Assembly: GCA_003584705.1 (NCBI GenBank)
Contig: AP018536.1
Span: 62,001-126,000 of the forward strand
DNA length: 64,000 nt
Source of the DNA: Lachnospiraceae bacterium GAM79
Lineage (GTDB): Bacteria > Bacillota > Clostridia > Lachnospirales > Lachnospiraceae
Reading direction: 5' to 3'
In this document: positions 15,496 through 24,212 of the stretch, piece by piece
Layout: each line of letters starts with the position of its first letter
Position numbering within the stretch: position 1 is the first letter of the stretch
Notes under the pieces: model-generated
Seen by the model: only the letters and a program-made list of their open reading frames with translations
The model's database searches: none
What the model was told of the DNA's origin: nothing
Made by a program: the position numbers and the translations under genes

Positions 15496-17154
15496 ATGCC
15501 GGCTACAGCAGTCCAAAAGAAAGTATCCATGATTCCGGCAAAACCCCAGTATGACAGAAGCATTAAGCTGTCAGAGAAGAAACTGCGGGTAGCGGCCTAC
15601 TGCCGGGTCAGCACGGAGCTTGAGGAGCAGGAAAGCAGCTATGAGGCACAGGTGGAATACTACACCAGAAAGATACAGGAAACAGAGAACTGGAAACTGG
15701 CGGGCATCTATGCCGATGACGGAAAGAGTGCCACCAACACCAAGAAGCGTGACGATTTCAAGGCCATGATTAAAGATGCAGAAGGCGGTAAAATCGACAT
15801 GATACTGACGAAATCTGTCAGCCGTTTCGCCAGAAACACCGTAGACTCACTGCTGACCATCCGCAAGCTGAAAGAAAAGAACGTGGCGGTGATCTTTGAA
15901 AAAGAGGGCGTCAACACACTGGACGGAACAGGGGAAATCCTGATTACCATTTTAAGCAGTCTGGCACAGGAGGAAAGCCGGAACATCAGCGAGAACACCA
16001 GATGGGGCGTGGTAAGGAAATTTGAAAAGGGAAAGGTCATTGTCAACCATAACAAATTCATGGGATACACCAAGAATGAAAACGGAGACCTGGTCATAGT
16101 CCCCAAAGAGGCAGAAATCGTCCGGCTGGTTTTCCGGCTTTATCTGGAGGGATACAGTACAGGAAAGATAGCAAAATATCTGGAAGAACAGAAGATTAAA
16201 ACGGCAACCGGACTGGAAAGATGGCATGATACGGTTGTGCTAAAGATGCTCCGGAATGAGAAATACATGGGAGATGCCCTGCTGCAGAAGACCTATACGG
16301 TGGATTTTATGACCAAGAAAAAGGTCATGAATAAAGGAATCGTGCCGCAGTATTATGTGGAGGATGACCATGAGGCAATCATACCGAAAGACCTTTTTTA
16401 CAGAGTACAGGAAGAACTGGCAAGGCGGGCTTCCGTTAATAAGTCAGCAGTCACAAGAGAGAAGAAAAAGAATGGCAAGCATTCTTCGAAGAGTAAATAT
16501 TCCTCGGAGTATGCCCTGACAGGAATCCTGCTCTGCGGGGAATGCGGACAGGAATACCGGAGAGTCACCTGGGCAAGAAACGGCAAGAAAAAGATCGTCT
16601 GGCGATGCAGCAACCGCCTGACAAACGGCACCAAATACTGTAAGGATTCCGTCACACTGGAAGAAGGAATATTAAATAGGGCGGTCATGGAGGCTATCCA
16701 CCGGATTACCCGCAATGACGGAAACTTCGCATCCGCACTCAGGCAGAATGTCATACGGGTAATCGGAAGCTACGGAATGGAACAGGAACCGGACGAATAC
16801 GATGGGAAAATCAAGGCGAAGCAGGAAGAGATGGTGTCGCTGATTGCAGAGAATGCCGCCATCAGTTCTTACACAGACGAATTCGATGAGAGGTACCGCA
16901 GAATCGCAGAGGAAATCAGCACCTTAAAAGAGGAACAGCTAGAAGCCAGAAGAAAGAAAAAACTGGCAGAGAGCTATGACCAGCGGTTAAAGGATATGGA
17001 CAGCTTCTTAAAACAGCAGACCTACCAGATGCCGGAATTTGATAATGACCTTGTACGAAGACTGATAGCAAACATCAAAGTGGTGTCAGCGGACAAGCTG
17101 CTGATACAGTTCCAGTCGGGAATTGTCATGGAACAGGAAATCAGATATGACTGA
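15496..17154 (+). CDS. Large serine recombinase 3
   Basis: The 552-residue protein is complete. The catalytic serine lies in AAYCRVST (about residue 38) and the resolvase motif SVSRFARNTVD follows. The recombinase domain includes GYTKNENGDLVIVPKEAEIV. The zinc ribbon has LCGECGQEYRRVTW and CSNRL...YC. The tail is a coiled coil. It shares the layout of recombinase 1 but is clearly diverged, so the two are not a recent duplication. AAGGAGG precedes the ATG. Together with recombinases 1 and 2 it probably forms a multi-subunit integrase system for the element. Confidence 0.93.
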   Translation: MPATAVQKKVSMIPAKPQYDRSIKLSEKKLRVAAYCRVSTELEEQESSYEAQVEYYTRKIQETENWKLAGIYADDGKSATNTKKRDDFKAMIKDAEGGKIDMILTKSVSRFARNTVDSLLTIRKLKEKNVAVIFEKEGVNTLDGTGEILITILSSLAQEESRNISENTRWGVVRKFEKGKVIVNHNKFMGYTKNENGDLVIVPKEAEIVRLVFRLYLEGYSTGKIAKYLEEQKIKTATGLERWHDTVVLKMLRNEKYMGDALLQKTYTVDFMTKKKVMNKGIVPQYYVEDDHEAIIPKDLFYRVQEELARRASVNKSAVTREKKKNGKHSSKSKYSSEYALTGILLCGECGQEYRRVTWARNGKKKIVWRCSNRLTNGTKYCKDSVTLEEGILNRAVMEAIHRITRNDGNFASALRQNVIRVIGSYGMEQEPDEYDGKIKAKQEEMVSLIAENAAISSYTDEFDERYRRIAEEISTLKEEQLEARRKKKLAESYDQRLKDMDSFLKQQTYQMPEFDNDLVRRLIANIKVVSADKLLIQFQSGIVMEQEIRYD

Positions 17155-17234
17155 ATTTCAGGCAGGGATGACAACTGAATAAGGAAAGGTGGTTCCTGCC
17201 TGTAAAATCAATCCTACGGATTTACGGTAAGAAT

Positions 17235-17262
17235 AAAATGCCTGGAGAGCCGGGCGTTTTAT
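17235..17262 (+). terminator. Terminator after recombinase block
   Basis: An 11-bp stem (AAAATGCCTGG, loop AGAG, CCGGGCGTTTT, two G-U pairs) is followed by ATTG. A second, weaker hairpin (CAGGCAGG/CCTGCCTG) lies at about 17159-17201. Confidence 0.6.
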
Positions 17263-17323
17263 TGTTGGCGTAAGTGCAGCAGAAAAAAGGACAATTGAGA
17301 AAAATGATTGTCAGAAGATGGAA

Positions 17324-17373
17324 GAACAGATGTTCTAAAAAGTATTTACGCAAAACAAATGTTCTGGTATAAT
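17324..17373 (+). promoter_or_regulatory. SOS (LexA) boxes and promoter of the polymerase operon
   Basis: GAAC-AGAT-GTTC at 17324-17335 is a perfect match to the Gram-positive LexA box GAAC-N4-GTTC. A second partial box (AAAC-AAAT-GTTC) lies at 17353-17364. The promoter TTTACG (17345-17350), 17-bp spacer and TATAAT (17368-17373) sits between and over them, with an extended TGG before the -10. LexA bound here would occlude RNA polymerase, so the downstream operon should be induced by DNA damage. Confidence 0.8.
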
Positions 17374-17495
17374 TTAAAAACAAGAAATAGGATACACAGA
17401 AAAGAAACAGGCAAGAGTGTGAGAACTTTTGTCTGTTTATCTCTCTGACGAAAAGCAGAATAGAGCAAAATAGAGCGGAAAGGAGCAGGCAGGAT

Positions 17496-18764
17496 ATGAG
17501 TGGCAGGGTTATTTTTCATATAGATGTAAACAGTGCATTTTTATCGTGGGAAGCTGTGTACAGAATCAGGCACCTCGGCGGAAAACTTGACCTGCGGACC
17601 ATTCCATCTGCGGTAGGAGGCGATATCTCAAAGAGACACGGTATCATCCTTGCAAAATCCATTCCGGCTAAGAAGTATCATATAAAGACAGGAGAGCCGG
17701 TGGTAGATGCTGTGCGGAAATGTCCGGGACTGGTGCTGGTGCCGCCAAACTACGAATTGTACGAAAAAAGCTCGAAGGCGTTTATGGCGATTTTAAGGAA
17801 GTATTCCGGACAGGTGGAACAGTACAGCATAGACGAAGCATTCGTGGATATGACAGGCACAGAGAGCTTATTTGGAAACCCTGTGATTGCTGCCAATACC
17901 ATGAAAGATGAGATATGCCAGACGCTTGGATTTACGGTGAATGTGGGAGTGTCAAGCAACAAACTGCTGGCGAAAATGGCGAGTGATTTCAAGAAACCGA
18001 ATCTGGTGCATACCCTGTTCCCGGAGGAAATCGAAAAGAAGATGTGGCCACTGCCGGTCCGGGATTTGTTCTTTGCAGGCGGTGCTTCAGAAAGAAAACT
18101 GAATTCACTTGGTATACGAACCATCGGAGAATTGGCAAAGACCGATGTTAATACATTAAAAAGTGTGTTAAAAAAGCATGGAGAGGTAATCTTGGATTTT
18201 GCAAACGGCAGGGATGTATCTGTTGTAGAGCCGGTGCCAGCGGATAATAAAGGATACGGAAATTCAACCACCATATCCTTTGATGTCACAGATGCCAGTA
18301 CCGCAAAAATGGTATTGCTTTCTTTGGCTGAAACCGTTGGAAAGAGACTGCGGAAAGATGATGTAAGAATTGAAGTGGTTGCAATCAGCATCCGCTTCCA
18401 TGATTTGACTTATGCATCCCACCAGATGGTGCTGCAGTCGGCAACCAATATCACAAAAGAAATACACGATGCCGCCTGCCGGTTATTTGACGAATTGTGG
18501 GACGGCAGAGCAATACGGCATTTAGGGATACACACCAGCAGGGTATCACGAAATAGTGGCAGCAGACAGCTTTCCCTTTTTGACGATACAGACTATGAGA
18601 AACTGGAAAAGCTAGACAGGGCGGTAGACAGCATCCGGGAGAAATATGGCATGGATGCAATCCAGAGGGCCGCATTTTTGAAACAGACGGGAGTAGACCA
18701 CATGAATGGTGGCATTTCCAGAGAAAAAAGGACAGTGGATTATAAAAACGAGAAGGAGATGTAA
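17496..18764 (+). CDS. Y-family DNA polymerase (DinB/UmuC-like)
   Basis: The 422-residue protein is a translesion polymerase. It has the N-terminal FHIDVNSAFLSWEAV with the metal-binding Asp, then YSIDEAFVDMTG carrying the second Asp-Glu pair (S-I-D-E). A thumb/HhH region follows (FFAGGASERKLNSLGIRTIGEL) and then a little-finger domain. It copies damaged DNA with low fidelity. The SOS boxes upstream mean LexA control. AAGGAG precedes the ATG. The next gene starts one base after this stop, and further genes follow, so it heads an operon. Accessory Y-polymerases on conjugative elements are well known. Confidence 0.92.
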   Translation: MSGRVIFHIDVNSAFLSWEAVYRIRHLGGKLDLRTIPSAVGGDISKRHGIILAKSIPAKKYHIKTGEPVVDAVRKCPGLVLVPPNYELYEKSSKAFMAILRKYSGQVEQYSIDEAFVDMTGTESLFGNPVIAANTMKDEICQTLGFTVNVGVSSNKLLAKMASDFKKPNLVHTLFPEEIEKKMWPLPVRDLFFAGGASERKLNSLGIRTIGELAKTDVNTLKSVLKKHGEVILDFANGRDVSVVEPVPADNKGYGNSTTISFDVTDASTAKMVLLSLAETVGKRLRKDDVRIEVVAISIRFHDLTYASHQMVLQSATNITKEIHDAACRLFDELWDGRAIRHLGIHTSRVSRNSGSRQLSLFDDTDYEKLEKLDRAVDSIREKYGMDAIQRAAFLKQTGVDHMNGGISREKRTVDYKNEKEM

Positions 18765-19076
18765 ATGGGATTCCGGTTGGGAGATATAGCGGACCACACT
18801 GACAACGGCACCCTGCGTGGCATCCAGCGGGAGATTGCCTGTGAGTGTTGGTTTACGAGCAAGGGAAAAACCATACCAAAGATAATCAAAGTCATGGACG
18901 AAGAAGGGATGCTGCATACTATACGGGAAATACAGTTACTGACTTCGGAGGAAAAGAGCTACTCCGGCATCCAGACGGTAGAGCATTTATGCAGAATAAA
19001 CCTGGGCGGAAGAATGGAAACCGTGAAGCTGGTGTATACGAAAGAAAGTTGTAAATGGGCGATTGTGGAATTATAA
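18765..19076 (+). CDS. Polymerase-associated small protein
   Basis: This 103-residue protein directly abuts the polymerase gene and must be co-translated with it. The fold looks mostly beta: IACECWFTSKGKTIPKIIKV, then MLHTIREIQLLTSEE and METVKLVYTKESCKW. I do not recognise a named domain with certainty. Firmicute Y-polymerase operons often carry a small partner such as YolD-like proteins at this spot, and this may be a functional counterpart, inferred from position only. Confidence 0.6.
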   Translation: MGFRLGDIADHTDNGTLRGIQREIACECWFTSKGKTIPKIIKVMDEEGMLHTIREIQLLTSEEKSYSGIQTVEHLCRINLGGRMETVKLVYTKESCKWAIVEL

Positions 19077-19109
19077 TTGTTTTATGAATATGTGAAAGAA
19101 GGAACAAAA

Positions 19110-20078
19110 GTGAGTGAGAAGATAATTTTTAATTTCTTTGATGATTCGATAGAGGATAATATACAAAAACTGGTAGACTACTTTCGTTTAGAGAAGGACA
19201 AGGTTATAGAATATATAAGCAGTTTTGATAATCCGGCTGATATTACGGTTGAGAATTTTATAGTCGAGTTCGGTATTAACTTAACGAATTTTGACTGTGC
19301 AAATGTAGATATAGTATGTAGGCATATGACCGTATTGACAGAAGAAGGACTAGAGGATGTCAAAACGAAAGGATTGCTGGATTTAGTAGGAGTGCTTACT
19401 GAAGATACGGTGTTAAAGAGATTTTTATATGAAAATCAGGTTGTATTCGATGTGCAAGGGAAACGCTTAATTGTTGACGGACAGGATTATGTAATTACAA
19501 CTAGTGACGATTCTTGCTTGTTTTGTATTGAGAATAAAGAAATTCGATGCGGAGTCTTCGAACGCTGCGATATAAGAGAGAAAATGGATTTTGTTGGACG
19601 CAAGTTGTATGAATTGGGCGGAACACTAGAATTTTTTGTATCTGGAACGAAAGAAGATATGGAGAGATATTCTGTCATTCACTTGAATCCGGAAATCCTT
19701 GAAACCTTAGATCAGCTATTAGGAAAAATAAAAGTAAAGACAAATCGCAAATTACCTTATGCACTATCTTATAAATGGAGAGAGCAGGAAAAAAAGACAT
19801 ATATATTACAATTTGCGGTAAATATGTCGGAAGTAGAAGCCTATTGTGTGTGTAACTATGAAAGAGCATATTATAATTATGAAGAAATTCTGGAATATAG
19901 CGGTTACACGCACAGCGACTACCTGATGAATAAGATACCTGAAAGAGTCTATCAAAATATGAAGATAATCGACTGGTTTTTAGCAGCCTGTTTATGTAAG
20001 GCTTGTGAATTTGGTTCTTTATTGCCAGGAAAGATAGCTGAGCCGTCAAAGATAGAGGTGTTTTTAGAATATGAATAG
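19110..20078 (+). CDS. Uncharacterised protein A in SOS operon
   Basis: I do not recognise this protein of about 322 residues. The GTG at 19110 (VSEKIIFNFFDDSIEDNIQK) is preferred because AAGGA sits six bases before it; a TTG at 19077 is possible. A segment at about residues 75-125 reads CRHMTVLTEEGLEDVKTKGL, then LTEDTVLKRFLYENQVVFDV. The same pattern (H-x-T, LTE, spaced Leu) recurs in the next gene. There are no membrane segments. It lies between the polymerase partner and protein B, overlapping B by 8 bp. Confidence 0.65.
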   Translation: MSEKIIFNFFDDSIEDNIQKLVDYFRLEKDKVIEYISSFDNPADITVENFIVEFGINLTNFDCANVDIVCRHMTVLTEEGLEDVKTKGLLDLVGVLTEDTVLKRFLYENQVVFDVQGKRLIVDGQDYVITTSDDSCLFCIENKEIRCGVFERCDIREKMDFVGRKLYELGGTLEFFVSGTKEDMERYSVIHLNPEILETLDQLLGKIKVKTNRKLPYALSYKWREQEKKTYILQFAVNMSEVEAYCVCNYERAYYNYEEILEYSGYTHSDYLMNKIPERVYQNMKIIDWFLAACLCKACEFGSLLPGKIAEPSKIEVFLEYE

Positions 20079-20910
20079 CAGAAGGATACAGATGTTAGAC
20101 ACAAGAAGTGAAGAAACAATATGTAAATCGTTAGGAAACATATTGGGAATAAGAAAAGAAGCTCTTGAAGTTTTTTGGGCGAGAACCATGCCAGATTATG
20201 TGTGCAAGCATTATTGGGAGATTGATACGGGCATATTTTATGATTACTTTAACTTAACTAAAGACGAATTTGTTCTCAATGAAGTAGTGTTTTATCATGT
20301 TACAACAAGGCTCACCGAACAAAGATTGGGAGAGTTCAAAATCGATAATCTTGAAGAAGTACTACTGTCAGATAACCCAATGACACAATTGTGTAAAAAG
20401 CATGATATTTTGTTTAAACGCGTGGATGGAATTGCAGTATATTATAAGGGAAGTAGAAAAATCTTTGATAAACCAATGGAAGCAAGACTTCGAAACAGGT
20501 TGGATAGAGTAAATGACTCTTGTGTAAATGGATTTTTCTTTCCCGAATGGATGGATAATAGTTATACAGGATTGACAGGAATGCCAGAGATTTTTTCTGA
20601 TATTATGGTGTCCTTAGACAGACGAGATATTCGGCAAGAATATTTTGAGAAGAAGACATGTTATTTAGCAACTGTTGAAACTAAAATAGAAGATGTGGTT
20701 TTTGATGGGAGTAATCCCAATATGACATCCCAAGAGAAGACACAGAAAATCATGCAATATCTGTTGTGCTATATGGGATATAAAAAAACTGCATCAGATT
20801 TTTATGTTTCAAATCCGATGGTAAGACTTGCGGATAGTTATAATGTTCCAACGGATGAGATTATAGAGATAAAAGAAATTCATGATTGGAAAGAAATTTT
20901 TGAACATTAA
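20071..20910 (+). CDS. Uncharacterised protein B in SOS operon
   Basis: This 279-residue protein has no recognised domain. At about residues 75-130 it reads FYHVTTRLTEQRLGEFKIDN followed by LLSDNPMTQLCKKHDILFKR. That parallels the VCRHMTVLTEEGLEDVKTKG segment of protein A and suggests a shared ancestral domain. The C-terminal half differs. It overlaps protein A by 8 bp, so the two are translationally coupled and may work as a complex. Control by the SOS promoter at 17.3 kb would make it DNA-damage inducible. Confidence 0.65.
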   Translation: MNSRRIQMLDTRSEETICKSLGNILGIRKEALEVFWARTMPDYVCKHYWEIDTGIFYDYFNLTKDEFVLNEVVFYHVTTRLTEQRLGEFKIDNLEEVLLSDNPMTQLCKKHDILFKRVDGIAVYYKGSRKIFDKPMEARLRNRLDRVNDSCVNGFFFPEWMDNSYTGLTGMPEIFSDIMVSLDRRDIRQEYFEKKTCYLATVETKIEDVVFDGSNPNMTSQEKTQKIMQYLLCYMGYKKTASDFYVSNPMVRLADSYNVPTDEIIEIKEIHDWKEIFEH

Positions 20911-20981
20911 ATTCTTGTATTAACAAGGATTTTTGAGTATACTAAGGTTAAAGATATACAATAAAGAAAGAGGTGATTTGT

Positions 20982-21146
20982 ATGAGTCCGACACAACAGA
21001 TGTTAGAGTATCAAAAAGAACTGGATGAGAATCAGATGCAGGTTCGGAAAATGGTGCTTGAGAGCTATCAGGACATTGCTGCAGGCAAAGGTCGTGACTG
21101 TAACGAATTCTTCGATGAACTGGAGAAGAGATACTCTCATGCATAA
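20982..21146 (+). CDS. Small antitoxin-like protein
   Basis: A 54-residue frame starts MSPTQQMLEYQKELDENQMQ and ends DELEKRYSHA. It is highly charged and helical, like antitoxins that cap ParE/RelE toxins. AGAGGTG sits six to eight bases before the ATG. Its end overlaps the following toxin gene by 8 bp, the hallmark of a toxin-antitoxin pair. No DNA-binding motif is clearly visible, which is usual for short antitoxins of this type. Confidence 0.7.
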   Translation: MSPTQQMLEYQKELDENQMQVRKMVLESYQDIAAGKGRDCNEFFDELEKRYSHA

Positions 21147-21471
21147 TTACAAAGTGATTACTTTGCCGATGGCTGAAGATGACATTCAAGATCAGACAGA
21201 TTATATTGCGTTTGATTTAAAGTCGCCGGAAACAGCAATTAATATGGCAAGAGGATTTAGAAAGACAATAAATAACCTTAGTATATTTCCGCAAAGCCAT
21301 GAATTTGACGAAGATGAGGAACTGGCAAAACTCGGCATCAGAAAGACTTATTATAAAAACTATAAAATATACTTTCTGATTGATGAGCCGGAGAAAACGG
21401 TTTACATACTTCGAGTGTTCCATATGCTGGTTGACAGCAAAGCAAAGATATTGAAATTTTTCAAAGAGTAA
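21139..21471 (+). CDS. ParE/RelE-type toxin
   Basis: The start at MHNYKVITLPMAEDDIQDQT (21139) overlaps the antitoxin. The 110-residue protein shows the RelE/ParE layout: an N-terminal strand, then a helix (LPMAEDDIQDQTDYIAFDL), then ARGFRKTINNLSIFP with the NL.. FPxx signature. The strands YYKNYKIYFLIDE and VYILRVFHMLVD complete it. Family members inhibit gyrase or cleave mRNA on the ribosome. This is the second toxin-antitoxin pair of the mobile module. A terminator follows. Confidence 0.85.
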   Translation: MHNYKVITLPMAEDDIQDQTDYIAFDLKSPETAINMARGFRKTINNLSIFPQSHEFDEDEELAKLGIRKTYYKNYKIYFLIDEPEKTVYILRVFHMLVDSKAKILKFFKE

Positions 21472-21487
21472 ATGGTCGGAATCAAGC

Positions 21488-21519
21488 CTCCAAGTCAGAG
21501 AAGATTTGGAGGTTTTCTT
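21488..21519 (+). terminator. Terminator after second toxin-antitoxin pair
   Basis: CCTCCAA pairs with TTGGAGG around an 11-12-nt loop and is followed by TTTTCTTC. Confidence 0.7.
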
Positions 21520-22168
21520 CTGCCCATTTTATACGGAATTATATTTCCGAAACAGACAAAACTATGGTAGAATATCCATGTTGAGGATAGACCATAGGAA
21601 GAGAGCAGAATATCAAATCACTTAGAGCCATTCAATGGCTTGTCAAAAGTACACATCTTATCTTTTTCTATGTGTTAATGAAACACATTGGCATGCAGGA
21701 CGATAAAGTATGCCGTTTAGCAGGCTCCGAAAGGGAGCATTCTGCATCTTTTTAAATCCAAGGCTTAACGGAAAGCCAGGGGTTGTGCATCTTTATTGGC
21801 AACTCATGGCATGTGGAGACAGTTGTTCTTTTGTCCCAACTGAAACAAAAGCCGGATGATTATATTAATGTCAACAATTGAACTTGATGATGTGGATATA
21901 ACATCTGCAGAGACTAAGGCATCTCACAGGTGAAGAGAAAATGCGGAATTGAGGTTGCAAAGAATTTGCGCGTTGCAACAAGGAGAATGGACTGCTTGCA
22001 GGGCAATTCGACGACTGCCGCGACAGACTTGGAACTTGTTCCAAGTCCTAATTTACCTAAAAATGAAGATAGCAGACAACCGCAGTGTCCAGAAGATAAA
22101 GAGAGTGCAATTGTGGAGGCATTGAAGCATTTTAAGATGAATAGTTAATAAAGAGAGGTGCAGATGCT
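21520..22168. other. Decayed or non-coding stretch at the element's right side
   Basis: About 650 bp hold no convincing intact gene. A terminator-like hairpin at about 21719-21755 has stem GCTCC-GAAA-GGGAGC with outer GCAG/CTGC and a following T-run. A frame at 21930-22148 encodes 72 residues (SAIVEALKHFKMNS at its end). It starts with an alternative codon, lacks a good ribosome site and reads like the C-terminal remnant of a mobile-element protein. The boundary between the mobile module and the two-component locus probably lies here. Confidence 0.35.
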
Positions 22169-22858
22169 ATGCCAGGTATACTCGTGGTTGAAGATGATGA
22201 AAATTTAAATCGTGGAATTACATTCTCACTGAAAAAATCCGGATATGAGGTTTTTTCAGCAGAATCAGTGGAAAAAGCGAAAAGAATTGTAAGTGATCAT
22301 AATGTGGATGTTACCATTTGTGATGTGAATCTTCCGGATGGGAATGGACTGGAATTTGTAAGGTGGATGAGATGCAATCATAATATATACATTATTTGCC
22401 TCACAGCACTAGATCAGGAGATGGATCAGGTTATGGGATATGAAGCAGGGGCAGATGATTATATTACAAAGCCGTTTAGTCTTTCGGTACTTCTTTTGAA
22501 AATAGAAGCACATTTCCGCCGCAGACAGGAGAAAACGGAAGCCGGAAAGATGATTTCCGGAGATATCGTATTTATCGCAGGAGAAATGAAAGTCCTGATA
22601 AAGAGTCGTGAAATCAGTCTGACGAAAACGGAGTTGAAAATGCTGACTCTTTTTCTTCAGAATCCGAAACAGATTCTTTCAAAAACACAAATATTGGAAA
22701 ATGTGTTTGATCTGGAAGGGGATTTTGTGGATGAAAATACAATCGCTGTTAATGTCAGAAGACTCCGTGAGAAAATCGAAGACAATCCGGCTGCACCGGT
22801 CTATATAAAGAATATCAGAGGTCTTGGGTATATATGGAATCAGGAGGTAAGGCAGTGA
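22169..22858 (+). CDS. OmpR-family response regulator
   Basis: This 229-residue protein has a receiver domain (ILVVEDDENLNRG) with the phospho-acceptor Asp in DVTICDVNLPDGNG, near residue 52, and Lys in DYITKPFS. The winged-helix DNA-binding domain ends in VNVRRLREKIEDN and RGLGYIW. The kinase gene begins at its stop codon and an ABC transporter follows. It most likely activates that transporter in response to a cell-envelope or antimicrobial signal. GAGAGGTG precedes the ATG. Confidence 0.93.
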   Translation: MPGILVVEDDENLNRGITFSLKKSGYEVFSAESVEKAKRIVSDHNVDVTICDVNLPDGNGLEFVRWMRCNHNIYIICLTALDQEMDQVMGYEAGADDYITKPFSLSVLLLKIEAHFRRRQEKTEAGKMISGDIVFIAGEMKVLIKSREISLTKTELKMLTLFLQNPKQILSKTQILENVFDLEGDFVDENTIAVNVRRLREKIEDNPAAPVYIKNIRGLGYIWNQEVRQ

Positions 22859-24099
22859 CAAAGAGGTATCGCAAGAAGATCACAGTAGCGCTCTCCTTGG
22901 TATTGCCTGTCATAGTATTGTTTGCAATATTAAATTGCTTTACCACATATGTGTTTTATGAAGATTATAAATATAAAATGAATCTTATGACAGAGATTGC
23001 TGCAAAGGAAGAATTTTCCGGGCTGGATGCTGTTTCGGAATTGCTTAAGGATAAGGATATTGAAACCAACGAACAAGGAAGGCAATTATTGGAGCAATAT
23101 GGATACTGGGGGAATAAAGGGAATGCATTTTATTTGCAATTCCGGCATCACATTATGGTGACCGGTGCTGTAAGCACTGTGATATGCATGCTTCTTTTGA
23201 CTTTTTTACTTTATTGGAAGAAAAAAGAAGATGTGTGTCATCAGAAAATTTTAGACCAGTTGGAAGAAATTCTGATCAGATTCCGTGAAAATAAATTTGA
23301 TGATTTACTGAAAACGGAAAATCATGCTGAACTGGAAAAATTGAATGACCAGCTTGAAGCAATCGGACATCATATTCAGCTGCTAAAGGAAGAAGCACGG
23401 GAAGAAAAAGAGAGCACAAAAGAAATGGTTTCTGATATCTCTCACCAGTTAAAGACACCGGTTGCAGCTTTGGATACATGTTTTAGTGTGCTGATGCAGA
23501 ATGACTTAAGTGCCACAGAACAGGAGGAGTTTCGTATCCGTTGTCGGAGTGCTCTGGATGGATTGGAGACATTATTGCAGTCGCTTCTTGAAATATCCAA
23601 GATGGAAACTGGACTGATTCAGATGAATAAGAAAAAACTTCCGCTTATGGATACTGTCATATCTGCTGTGAACTGTACTTATCCAAAAGCGGATGAGAAA
23701 GAAATTGAATTCGTTTTTGACTATGCAAAAGAGCTGGAAACATGCATGGTTATGCAGGATAAAAGATGGCTTGGTGAAGCTGTGATCAACGTTTTAGATA
23801 ATGCGGTCAAGTACAGTCCGGGTGGTTCAAAAATATTTATCCGATTACAAAAAAGAAACGATCTTGTAAGAATGGAAATTGAGGATCAGGGAATTGGTAT
23901 TCCGCAGAATGAGTATCACAAAATTTTTCAACGATTTTACAGAGGAAGTTCCAAGGAGGTCATGGAAAAGAGTGGTACAGGAATCGGACTTTTTCTATCG
24001 AGAGAAATTATCGAAAAACACGCAGGTACGATTACGGTAACCTCCGGCAAAAAGAAAAAAGGAAGCACGTTTGTGATTCAATTACCATATGTTGGTTAA
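22855..24099 (+). CDS. Sensor histidine kinase
   Basis: The GTG at 22855 overlaps the regulator's TGA by 4 bp and has AGGAGG seven bases upstream, so it is preferred over an ATG at 22834. The protein of about 414 residues has two transmembrane helices (ITVALSLVLPVIVLFAIL and TGAVSTVICMLLLTFLLYW) around an extracellular loop of about 80 residues. The dimerisation domain has the phospho-accepting His in VSDISHQLKTPVAAL. The ATPase has NVLDNAVKYSP, GIGIPQ and GTGIGLF. It is the partner of the adjacent regulator. No HAMP domain is evident. Confidence 0.92.
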   Translation: MTKRYRKKITVALSLVLPVIVLFAILNCFTTYVFYEDYKYKMNLMTEIAAKEEFSGLDAVSELLKDKDIETNEQGRQLLEQYGYWGNKGNAFYLQFRHHIMVTGAVSTVICMLLLTFLLYWKKKEDVCHQKILDQLEEILIRFRENKFDDLLKTENHAELEKLNDQLEAIGHHIQLLKEEAREEKESTKEMVSDISHQLKTPVAALDTCFSVLMQNDLSATEQEEFRIRCRSALDGLETLLQSLLEISKMETGLIQMNKKKLPLMDTVISAVNCTYPKADEKEIEFVFDYAKELETCMVMQDKRWLGEAVINVLDNAVKYSPGGSKIFIRLQKRNDLVRMEIEDQGIGIPQNEYHKIFQRFYRGSSKEVMEKSGTGIGLFLSREIIEKHAGTITVTSGKKKKGSTFVIQLPYVG

Positions 24100-24108
24100 A
24101 TTTTAAGT

Positions 24109-24151
24109 GAGCAGAAATCTTACAATTCTGTAAGACTTCTGCTCGTTTTTT
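24109..24151 (+). terminator. Terminator between kinase and ABC genes
   Basis: A 16-bp stem (GAGCAGAAATCTTACA pairing with TGTAAGACTTCTGCTC, one mismatch) with a 4-nt loop is followed by GTTTTTT. It separates the two-component genes from the transporter. The transporter then probably uses its own promoter near 24169-24196 (TTGCCC, 16 bp, TAGGAT), a likely target of the response regulator. Confidence 0.8.
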
Positions 24152-24212
24152 GAAAGTGAAATGAAAGATTGCCCTGATACAATTTGGATGTAGGATGAAA
24201 AGGAGGCAACAC

